DNA of 10,022 nucleotides from Actinomycetota bacterium (GTDB taxonomy: Bacteria > Actinomycetota > Thermoleophilia > Gaiellales > Gaiellaceae), in contig JACDCN010000056.1 in the NCBI GenBank assembly GCA_013817555.1, forward strand, positions 1 through 10,022. Reading direction: 5' to 3'. Positions 1 to 5,234 of this stretch are shown piece after piece. Each line of letters begins with the position of its first letter. Positions within the stretch are counted from its first letter, which is position 1. The notes beneath the pieces were generated by a model. The model was given only the letters and a program-made list of their open reading frames with translations, searched no databases and was not told the origin of the DNA. The position numbers and the translations under genes were made by a program.

Positions 1-1222
1 CCCCGGGTTCCCGCTTGCGGAGCTCGGCCAGGAACTCCCCGTCTCCCATTCCGAGACCCTGAAGCTCCTCCGAGACGGCGTCGGCGAACGGGCGCGCCTG
101 CGAGCGCCTCGCCGCGCGGAGCTCCGTCGCGAGCGCGGCTACGCGCGACTCGGCGGCAGCGACCGCGGTGGCCGCAGCCGCGACGGGGTCGTTCCCGGCC
201 GCAGCTTCGTCGAGCTCCGCCCGAGCGGCTCCCGCCCGCTCCAGCAGCTCCTCGAATGAGGCCGCGTCGAAACGACGCTGGAGGTTGGCGATTCTGGCGA
301 GACGTCCCTCGACCCCCTCTAACGCCTCTGGATCTGCCTCGAGCGATGCGAGAAAGCTGTACAGGTCGCTCCCAACTTCCACCAGACGCACTGAAACGTC
401 GCGGAGCTCCGTCGCCACCACCGCCAGCTCGGGTGCGATGCGCTCGAGCGGCGCCAGCACGCGCTCTGCCTGTGCGGCCAGGGACGCCGCGCCGTCGCCT
501 TCCTCGGGCGCGATCGCCTCCACTGCAGTCGCCGCGGCCTCCTCTAGCTCGGCGACATGACGAAGCCGCTCGCGCTGTGTGCGAAGGGCGTCCTGGTCCC
601 CTGGCGCAAGTCCGTCAGTCCCTTCGACCAGTGCTTCGAGCTCGGCGAGGCGGGTCGCGGCTGCATCGGCGTCGCGCGTCAGCTCCTCGTAGCGTCGGCG
701 CGCGGCCGCAAGCTCTCGCCACGCAACACCGGCGTCCCGGCGACGCGCGACCTGCTCAGCACCGCAGAACGCATCCAACACGTCGAGCTGGAAGGATGGG
801 CGCGCGAGTCGGCGCTGCTCGAACTGGCCCGACATGGCGATCAGCCGCTCAGCCGCAGCAGCGACATCCTCGCGAGCGACGGCGCGGCCCCACGCGTACG
901 CCCGCGTTCGGCCGTCACCGAAGACGCGGCGTGCGAGCACGAGGCCCGCCTCGCCGTCGGGTCGCAGCTCTGCGAGTGTCGCGACCTCCTCCTCGTCGAA
1001 GAAACCGTCGGGGACGTCCAGCTCCGCCTCCACGTACGCCTCGGAGCCGTCGGCGCCAACCGAAGATGCGTCAGCCCGAGCGCCGAGCAAGAGTCCGACG
1101 GCCTGCGCGAAGATCGTCTTCCCGGCTCCCGTCTCACCCGTGATCGCGTTCAGCTCGGGCCCGAACGCGAGATCCGCCTCGCGGATCAGGACGAGGTTCT
1201 CGATGCGGAGCCTACGAAGCAA
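1..1222 (-). CDS. recN: DNA repair ATPase RecN (N-terminal 407 residues, C-terminus beyond left edge)
   Basis: RecN is an SMC-like ATPase that acts at DNA double-strand breaks in recombinational repair. I translated the minus strand from a TTG at 1222. It gives a typical RecN start (MLRRLRIENLVLI), a Walker A box GETGAGKT at residues 29-36, and a RecN-like block SGQFEQ at about 131-136, where many homologues have GQHEHQ. From about residue 155 to 375 a long Ala/Glu/Arg-rich stretch looks like the first coiled-coil arm. The frame stays open to base 1, so roughly the last 150-180 residues are missing, including the second coiled coil, the ABC signature and Walker B (family length about 550-590). 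The TTG overlaps the end of nadK by 11 bases and has no good Shine-Dalgarno, so coupling to nadK is likely. The tlyA-nadK-recN order supports the call. The start codon is the least certain part. Confidence 0.93.
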   Translation of the reverse strand, partial: MLRRLRIENLVLIREADLAFGPELNAITGETGAGKTIFAQAVGLLLGARADASSVGADGSEAYVEAELDVPDGFFDEEEVATLAELRPDGEAGLVLARRVFGDGRTRAYAWGRAVAREDVAAAAERLIAMSGQFEQRRLARPSFQLDVLDAFCGAEQVARRRDAGVAWRELAAARRRYEELTRDADAAATRLAELEALVEGTDGLAPGDQDALRTQRERLRHVAELEEAAATAVEAIAPEEGDGAASLAAQAERVLAPLERIAPELAVVATELRDVSVRLVEVGSDLYSFLASLEADPEALEGVEGRLARIANLQRRFDAASFEELLERAGAARAELDEAAAGNDPVAAAATAVAAAESRVAALATELRAARRSQARPFADAVSEELQGLGMGDGEFLAELRKREPG

Positions 1223-2141
1223 AGCTCTGCCGGTACCGGCGCACGAAGGTCGCCTCCGGAAGGGTGGCGAGCAGGGAGCGCTCCGGTCCGATGCGCACGA
1301 CCGCCCTCTCAGCCTTCGACAGCGTGGCGATCCGATGCCCGTCGACGAGAACTCCGGCCTCCACGCCCTCCGTCCGGTTCCAGATGATGACGTCCGCTCC
1401 GGGCGGGATGACGAGCGGGCGCGCGCGCAGCGAGTGCGCGGCGACATACGTGAGCGCCATCGCCTCGAGGCCCCATACGAGCACCGGTCCCCCATTCGAG
1501 AGGTTGTACGCAGTCGAGCCCGAGGGGGTCGCGCAGATGATCCCGTCGCAGGGCTGGCGTCCGAGCTCTTCGCCGCCGACCGCGAGCTCGAGCTCGATCA
1601 TGCGTCCGAGCGAGGCGCTCGCGACGACGACATCGTTGACGGCTTGCCGACTTCCCTCGGGGTGCTCGACCTCGAGCGTCGGCAGCGCGACCACCTCGTA
1701 CTCCCCCGCGAAGACCCGCGCGAGCCCGGCCTCGAGGTCTTTCCTCGCCATCGAGCTCAGGAAGCCGACCCGTCCGAAGTTGACACCGACCACGGGCACG
1801 CCGGTGCCGAGAAACCGGGTCAACGCACGCAGCACCGTTCCGTCGCCGCCGAGCACGATCGCGATGTCGGCGGCGTTCGCATCGTCGCCAGGCTGATGAA
1901 GGAGCTCGACCCCGTGCTCGTCGGCGACCGCCTGCAGGCGAGCGAGCCCGGACCCGATCTGGCCCGGCTGCCCGTGGGTGACGACGGCAGCCCGCGTGAC
2001 GCGCTTATCCCTGGAGCTCCTTCCGGGGCGAACAGCCATGTCGCGACGCGGCGCTGGATGCCGCGATGCTGCGTCCTCAGTCGCGCCCATAACCAGAGAA
2101 TATGAACGCTCCCTGCGTCCTTGCCTCCCGGCAGCCATCAT
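1212..2141 (-). CDS. nadK: NAD kinase
   Basis: This cytosolic enzyme phosphorylates NAD+ to NADP+ using ATP or polyphosphate. Counting from 2141 there are 309 residues. The GGDGT motif is at 98-102, followed by the NFGRVGFLS segment at 121-129. The conserved Asn-Asp pair is at 159-160, and the glycine-rich nucleotide-binding stretch TPSGSTAY at 195-202 is followed by LSNGGPVL. The AHSLRARPLVIP block is at 225-236. The core begins only near residue 47, so this start gives an unusual basic N-terminal extension. Candidate starts are the tandem ATGs at 2141 and 2138 (after GAGGCGG at 2142-2148), ATG 2090 and ATG 2039. I prefer the tandem pair because only it has a Shine-Dalgarno-like sequence and it overlaps the tlyA stop as ATGA; a start at 2039 would give 275 residues. 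The gene sits between tlyA and recN, an arrangement also known in clostridia. Confidence 0.95.
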   Translation of the reverse strand: MMAAGRQGRRERSYSLVMGATEDAASRHPAPRRDMAVRPGRSSRDKRVTRAAVVTHGQPGQIGSGLARLQAVADEHGVELLHQPGDDANAADIAIVLGGDGTVLRALTRFLGTGVPVVGVNFGRVGFLSSMARKDLEAGLARVFAGEYEVVALPTLEVEHPEGSRQAVNDVVVASASLGRMIELELAVGGEELGRQPCDGIICATPSGSTAYNLSNGGPVLVWGLEAMALTYVAAHSLRARPLVIPPGADVIIWNRTEGVEAGVLVDGHRIATLSKAERAVVRIGPERSLLATLPEATFVRRYRQSFAS

Positions 2142-2947
2142 CCGCCTCGCGACGGGCGATCTCCCCGGAAGGAGCTCCCGCCGACGGCTTCGGCGATCCA
2201 GCGGTCGATGTCATCGGGGTTCGCCTCGGACGGCCGGTTGACGAGATGGACGAAGAACTCCCGGTTTCCCTTCGGGCCGGGTAACCCTGAGTCTACGACT
2301 CCGAGCGTCTGTCCACCCCACGCTCGCGCTTCTTCGGTCACCCTCTTGAGGACGTTCCGTTGCACCTCGGGGTCGCGAACGACCCCCTTCGGCGTCTCCG
2401 CCCGCCCGGCTTCGAACTGCGGCTTGACGAGTACCACGGCTTCCCAACCCGCTCGAGCGAGCGCGAGCACCGGAGGAAGCGCTTTCGCTACGCCGATGAA
2501 CGAGACGTCACAGACCACGAGGTCGGGCGCAAAGGGGAGCTCCGTGAGTAAACGCGCGTTCGTCCGCTCGAGCACGAGGACGCGCGAGTCTGAGCGGAGC
2601 CGAGGATGGAGCTGCCCGTACCCGACATCGATCGCAGCGACGTGTCGTGCCCCTGCCTGGAGCAGACAATCGGTGAACCCACCGGTGGAGGCGCCGACGT
2701 CCGCGCAGTCGCGGCCCTCGACTTGGACTCCGAACGCAGCGAGCGCGTTCGCGAGCTTCTCGCCCCCTCGCGATACGAACGGCGGAGGGCTTTGCACGCG
2801 GAGTTCGACGCTCTCCTCGAGCTGCTGCCCGGGCTTGTCGTAGCCCGGCACGAGCCCGGCAAGGACCAGCGCCTGCGCCTGACTCCTGCTCTCGGCGAGG
2901 CCTTGCTCCACGAGAAGGACGTCGAGTCGCTTGCGTGTGGGTTTCAA
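2138..2947 (-). CDS. tlyA: TlyA family rRNA (cytidine-2'-O)-methyltransferase
   Basis: TlyA enzymes use S-adenosylmethionine to 2'-O-methylate cytidines in rRNA (16S C1409 and/or 23S C1920), which sensitises mycobacteria to capreomycin; the family is also annotated as hemolysin. The 269 residues match the family length. An S4 RNA-binding domain fills about residues 7-45. A FtsJ-like Rossmann methyltransferase follows, with SRGGEK at 59-64 and the SAM-binding DVGASTGGFTD at 83-93. The visible tetrad candidates are K64, D147 (CDVSFI), K175 (VKPQFE) and E230 (GPKGNREFF), corresponding to the K-D-K-E set. The start is TTG at 2947: an in-frame TAA lies 18 bases upstream, no other start codon intervenes, and a later start would cut the S4 domain. 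No clear Shine-Dalgarno or promoter was found. The stop overlaps the nadK start. Confidence 0.95.
   Translation of the reverse strand: MKPTRKRLDVLLVEQGLAESRSQAQALVLAGLVPGYDKPGQQLEESVELRVQSPPPFVSRGGEKLANALAAFGVQVEGRDCADVGASTGGFTDCLLQAGARHVAAIDVGYGQLHPRLRSDSRVLVLERTNARLLTELPFAPDLVVCDVSFIGVAKALPPVLALARAGWEAVVLVKPQFEAGRAETPKGVVRDPEVQRNVLKRVTEEARAWGGQTLGVVDSGLPGPKGNREFFVHLVNRPSEANPDDIDRWIAEAVGGSSFRGDRPSRGG
2142..2148 (-). promoter_or_regulatory. Probable ribosome binding site of nadK
   Basis: On the minus strand GAGGCGG lies directly before two consecutive ATG codons. The spacing from GAGG is 3 bases to the ATG at 2141 and 6 bases to the ATG at 2138. No comparable sequence precedes the other in-frame ATGs at 2090 and 2039, so this site favours the upstream start. 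It lies inside the 3' end of tlyA. Confidence 0.5.
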
Positions 2948-2976
2948 CGGAGCCTGCGGTGGGAATTAGTTGCGCC

Positions 2977-2984
2977 AGGAGGTG
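2977..2984 (+). promoter_or_regulatory. Strong ribosome binding site of the 26-residue peptide gene
   Basis: AGGAGGTG is an almost ideal Shine-Dalgarno sequence five bases before the ATG at 2990. It is the strongest ribosome binding site in the window and the main evidence that the very short plus-strand frame behind it is a real gene. Confidence 0.85.
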
Positions 2985-2989
2985 AACAG

Positions 2990-3070
2990 ATGCCAACTTG
3001 GCTCTTGGTCTTGATCATCGTTCTCGTCGTCCTCGCGCTCTTCGGAGGCTTCGGGTACACACGCCGCTAG
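2990..3070 (+). CDS. Small single-pass membrane peptide, 26 residues
   Basis: The frame encodes MPTWLLVLIIVLVVLALF followed by a GGFGYTRR tail and a stop. Residues 4-18 are almost entirely Leu, Ile and Val, enough for one membrane span. The short tail is glycine/aromatic and ends in two arginines, which would favour a cytoplasmic C-terminus by the positive-inside rule. A near-perfect Shine-Dalgarno (AGGAGGTG) five bases upstream makes translation credible despite the size. It resembles the short hydrophobic peptides annotated as hypothetical or DUF3309-like in many bacteria, but I cannot assign it to a family with certainty and its function is unknown. It is the only supported plus-strand gene here, divergent from tlyA (42 bases between starts) and convergent with the NlpC/P60 gene. 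No clear promoter is visible. Confidence 0.75.
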   Translation: MPTWLLVLIIVLVVLALFGGFGYTRR

Positions 3071-3085
3071 CAGTACTCGAAGTGA

Positions 3086-3110
3086 CCGCCTGCACCCGCT
3101 GTGGAGGCGG
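3086..3110 (+). other. Inverted repeat / small hairpin downstream of the membrane peptide gene
   Basis: CCGCCT (3086-3091) and AGGCGG (3105-3110) are perfectly complementary. Inside the loop CAC and GTG can pair after a G-G mismatch. There is no T-run behind it, so it is not a classical intrinsic terminator by itself. It lies 15 bases after the stop of the 26-residue peptide gene and inside a possible Cys-rich mini-frame. Confidence 0.45.
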
Positions 3111-3149
3111 ATGCTGCAAAGAGGATGTCGTCAATGTGTGGCTTTGAAT

Positions 3150-3192
3150 GACCGCGCGCGAGGGGAAAGCGCCTTTCAACTCGCGCGCGGTC
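3150..3192. terminator. Perfect 12-bp inverted repeat, probable bidirectional terminator
   Basis: GACCGCGCGCGA (3150-3161) and TCGCGCGCGGTC (3181-3192) are exact reverse complements separated by 19 bases. Within the loop GAAAG and CTTTC can form a further short stem. The repeat lies between two convergent genes (plus-strand peptide gene ending 3070, minus-strand NlpC/P60 gene ending 3239), the usual position of a terminator serving both. Tails are weak: a C/T-rich TCTGCTCTCT follows on the plus strand and there is no T-run on the minus strand. Such tailless hairpins are common in high-GC bacteria. It could also be a protein binding site. Confidence 0.6.
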
Positions 3193-3238
3193 TGCTCTCT
3201 GCGTCGAATCACCGTAGCCCTCGTCTCGTCGTGAGGGG

Positions 3239-3778
3239 CTAAGCGAGCGTAACGCGTCGCACGCCGACGAGGCGACGACCGTAATTCGTGCGCGCGAGGC
3301 CGACCACCTGCACTTTCGTTCCGGAGTACGGCGCGTGCACCATGCGCCCGCCACCGAGATACAGACCGACGTGTCCGATCCCGGAGAAGACGAGCACGTC
3401 TCCGGGCTTCATCCGGGCGCGCTCGACCGGTATCCCTGAGCTCCAGAGCGCATAGGAGCTGTGCGGGACATCGACGCCGAGCCGGCCGTACGCCCAGCGC
3501 ACGAGCCCGGAGCAGTCGAAGCCCGTCTCGGGCGACGTTCCTCCCCAGCGGTACGGGATGCCGACCGCTTCGAGCGCAATCTTTGCCGCGTGTTCGCCGA
3601 CGCTTACGCGCCGGGGCGCGGTCCTCCAGGGAGGACGATGGCCATCCGCATAGCTCAACGGCTGAGCGGCGAATGCGTCGACTCTCACGCCCGAGGTCGA
3701 CGCGGTCGCCGGCGGCAGAGCCATGGCGAGGGCGACCACTGCGAGCGCGGGCAGGAGTCTATGGAGACGGAGAGACAT
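3239..3778 (-). CDS. Secreted NlpC/P60 family peptidoglycan endopeptidase
   Basis: The family hydrolyses stem peptides of peptidoglycan, typically the D-Glu-diaminopimelate bond, outside the cell. The 179 residues begin with a signal peptide: basic MSLRLHR, then a hydrophobic core at about 8-22, with likely cleavage after the alanines near 24-26. A short linker leads into one NlpC/P60 domain from about residue 60 to the end. It has YRWGG at 76-80, the catalytic Cys89 in GFDCSGL, His136 in IGHVGLY and the third catalytic position His148 in MVHAP. No SH3, LysM or coiled-coil domain is attached, so it is a minimal secreted enzyme. The ATG at 3778 has no Shine-Dalgarno. A plausible sigma-70-type promoter lies 76-103 bases upstream, so it may be expressed separately from ispA. 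It occupies roughly where dxs stands in the Bacillus order. Confidence 0.92.
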   Translation of the reverse strand: MSLRLHRLLPALAVVALAMALPPATASTSGVRVDAFAAQPLSYADGHRPPWRTAPRRVSVGEHAAKIALEAVGIPYRWGGTSPETGFDCSGLVRWAYGRLGVDVPHSSYALWSSGIPVERARMKPGDVLVFSGIGHVGLYLGGGRMVHAPYSGTKVQVVGLARTNYGRRLVGVRRVTLA

Positions 3779-3853
3779 GCGTGAGGGGGAGCGACGGCGC
3801 GCGCACGAAGAGAGTTCGGTTTGGCGCGAGACCTGGCTGTTCGTTAGCGCCGG

Positions 3854-3881
3854 ATGCTAGCCGGAAACGAGCACGCGTCAA
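3854..3881 (-). promoter_or_regulatory. Predicted sigma-70-type promoter for the NlpC/P60 gene
   Basis: On the minus strand TTGACG (3881-3876) is followed after 16 bases by TAGCAT (3859-3854): five of six and four of six matches to the vegetative consensus. It lies just after the ispA stop codon in the 106-base gap before the NlpC/P60 gene. It predicts a start of transcription near 3847 and an untranslated leader of about 70 bases. The call rests on sequence match and position only. Confidence 0.55.
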
Positions 3882-3884
3882 CTC

Positions 3885-4655
3885 TCAAGCAGTTCTCACA
3901 GCCAGACCATCGACGAGCTCACGCAGCACCGACGTGTCGGTGAAAAGGCCGTCCAGCCGTTCCCGTGCGCGCACTGCGGCCTCGTCTGCGAGCCGTCTCG
4001 CTCCCTCGACTCCAAGCCGTGCTGCGAAGCCGTCCTCGTCCAGGATGTCGTCGACGACCTGGAACAGGAGACCTAGCTCGTCGCCGAATGCCCGCCACGG
4101 ACCCTGCTCGGCATTCGGCACTCCTGCCGAGTGCAGTCCGAGCCCCACCGCCGCTGCGAAGAGGCGTCCCGTCTTCAGGCGCTCGACTTCCTCGAGGTCG
4201 ATGTCGTCGCCGGTGATGTCGCGGTACTGACCGCCGATCATCCCGACGGTGGCGTCGGCCAGCTCGCGAGCGATCGCGGGGTCATCGTACGAGAGCGCGA
4301 GCCGGAACGCTTCGACGAGCAAGGCATCACCCGCGAGGATCGCGACCCCGTCACCAAATGCCGCATGCGTGCTCGGGCGCCCACGGCGTTCTGCGTCGTC
4401 GTCCAGCGCGGGCAGGTCGTCGTGGACGAGGGAGAACGTGTGCACGAGCTCGAGAGCCGCCGCCGCGGGCAGCGCCCGCTCGACCGTCCCCCGCGTCGCA
4501 TCCGCGACCGCCAGGCACAGAATTGGGCGAATCCGCTTTCCCCCGCTTTCGAGCGCGTACCGGAGAGCCTCCTCGAGGCGGCCGAGCTCGGGTGCGAGCG
4601 GGAGCGTGGCGAGATACGCGTCGAAGACGCCGCGAAGCTCGTCAGCCGTCCGCAT
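3885..4655 (-). CDS. ispA: Polyprenyl (probably farnesyl/geranylgeranyl) diphosphate synthase, with a shortened C-terminal loop
   Basis: This trans-prenyltransferase family condenses allylic diphosphates with isopentenyl diphosphate using Mg2+, supplying quinone, carotenoid and undecaprenyl pathways. The protein has 256 residues against about 290-300 usual. GGKRIRP is at 38-44, the first Asp-rich motif DDLPALDDD at 79-87 followed by RRGRPSTH, KTG at 161-163, and FQVVDDILD at 198-206 as the second Asp-rich motif. Phe74, five residues before the first Asp, resembles the aromatic residue of bacterial farnesyl diphosphate synthases, so C15 is the likeliest product. After LG (214-215) the usual segment of about 19 residues with the GK..G.D...K.TYP pattern is missing and the chain passes directly to VEGARRLADEA. 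The frame shows no break. The ATG at 4655 overlaps the preceding small gene by 14 bases; GGA nine bases upstream is a weak ribosome site. Confidence 0.9.
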   Translation of the reverse strand: MRTADELRGVFDAYLATLPLAPELGRLEEALRYALESGGKRIRPILCLAVADATRGTVERALPAAAALELVHTFSLVHDDLPALDDDAERRGRPSTHAAFGDGVAILAGDALLVEAFRLALSYDDPAIARELADATVGMIGGQYRDITGDDIDLEEVERLKTGRLFAAAVGLGLHSAGVPNAEQGPWRAFGDELGLLFQVVDDILDEDGFAARLGVEGARRLADEAAVRARERLDGLFTDTSVLRELVDGLAVRTA

Positions 4656-4848
4656 CGGCGATCGTCCGCGCGCGCGTGAGCTCGGCTTCGATCTGCCTGG
4701 CGAGGTCGGCCAGATCGGCGATGAGGTCGACCGCGGCGTCCCCGTCGATGTCGTCCGCCTTGGCGAGTTGCTCGAGCTCCTCGCGCTTTTGGTTCAGCCG
4801 CGCGAGCAGATCCTCTGCCCGGCCGAGCGCTTCGTCGGCAGAGCTCAA
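4642..4848 (-). CDS. Small acidic helical protein in the xseB position (possible divergent exodeoxyribonuclease VII small subunit)
   Basis: A frame of 68 residues starts at TTG 4848, whose TTGA overlaps the nusB stop, and ends inside the start of ispA. It is rich in Ala, Leu, Glu and Asp, with leucine-spaced stretches such as EALGRAEDLLARL (6-18) and DLIADLADLARQIEAEL (41-57), so two helices and a short coiled coil are likely. XseB, the small subunit of exonuclease VII, has similar size and helical build and stands immediately before ispA in both Bacillus and Escherichia coli. However, the conserved XseB features (LE.IV..LE.GE, then a gLa..C...L..aE run) are poorly matched and no xseA is in view. 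I therefore leave it unnamed. Coupled overlaps on both sides and the lack of stops argue that it is a real gene. Confidence 0.65.
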   Translation of the reverse strand: MSSADEALGRAEDLLARLNQKREELEQLAKADDIDGDAAVDLIADLADLARQIEAELTRARTIADADG

Positions 4849-5234
4849 ACCGCAGCCTCGTCTCGAAAGATCCGTCCGAGGATGCCGTTGACAAGTCGGC
4901 TGGCCTCTTCCGACGCGTACCGCTTCGCCAGGACGACCGCCTCGTTGATCGCTACCTCGGGTGGAACTGTCCCCTCTTCGAGCTCGTAGACGCCGATGCG
5001 CAGCACGTTGCGCTCGAGCGTACCCAGCCTGTCGGCGGGCCATTCCTTCGAGGTCTCCGTGATGCGCAGGTCGAGATCGGCCGCTCGCTCCGAGACCGCC
5101 TGCGCGAGCGACGCGGCGAACGCGTCGGGCTCCCCCTCGAAGAGCGAGGCCAGCGGCTGGCCGGTCAGATCCCACTGATAGAGCAGAAAGAGCGCTTGCC
5201 GGCGCCCCGCCCGGCGGCCCGCTGGAGGTCTCAC
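4845..5234 (-). CDS. nusB: Transcription antitermination factor NusB
   Basis: NusB binds boxA RNA together with NusE (S10) and promotes antitermination of rRNA operons and correct rRNA folding. The 129 residues form one all-helical NusB domain. Seen are the RRQALFLLYQWDLTG start at 11-25, a tryptophan in KEWPADRL at 63-70, the ERNVLRIGVYEL helix at 74-85, PPEVAINEAVVLAKRY at 91-106 and ASRLVNGILGRI at 111-122, all at the expected spacing. The start is GTG at 5234, whose GTGA overlaps the accC stop by four bases; there is no Shine-Dalgarno, so translation is probably coupled to accC. The same frame is open far upstream, but that part is a shadow of accC and does not resemble NusB. The yqhY (Asp23) gene found here in Bacillus is absent. 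Confidence 0.95.
   Translation of the reverse strand: MRPPAGRRAGRRQALFLLYQWDLTGQPLASLFEGEPDAFAASLAQAVSERAADLDLRITETSKEWPADRLGTLERNVLRIGVYELEEGTVPPEVAINEAVVLAKRYASEEASRLVNGILGRIFRDEAAV

Noticed and set aside
834..2105. A 423-codon plus-strand open frame
   Set aside because: It runs antisense through recN and nadK, both identified by clear motifs. The Arg/Ser/Pro-rich translation matches no family and is a high-GC shadow.
3779..3884. A ydaO (cyclic-di-AMP) riboswitch before the NlpC/P60 gene, as known in actinobacteria
   Set aside because: The gap is only 106 bases, shorter than that riboswitch, and I could not find its conserved stems. Only a promoter-like pair is visible.
3885..4655. A frameshift as the reason for the short polyprenyl synthase
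   Set aside because: Both sides of the missing segment are in the same frame, with good motifs before it and a matching C-terminal helix after it, so this is an in-frame deletion.
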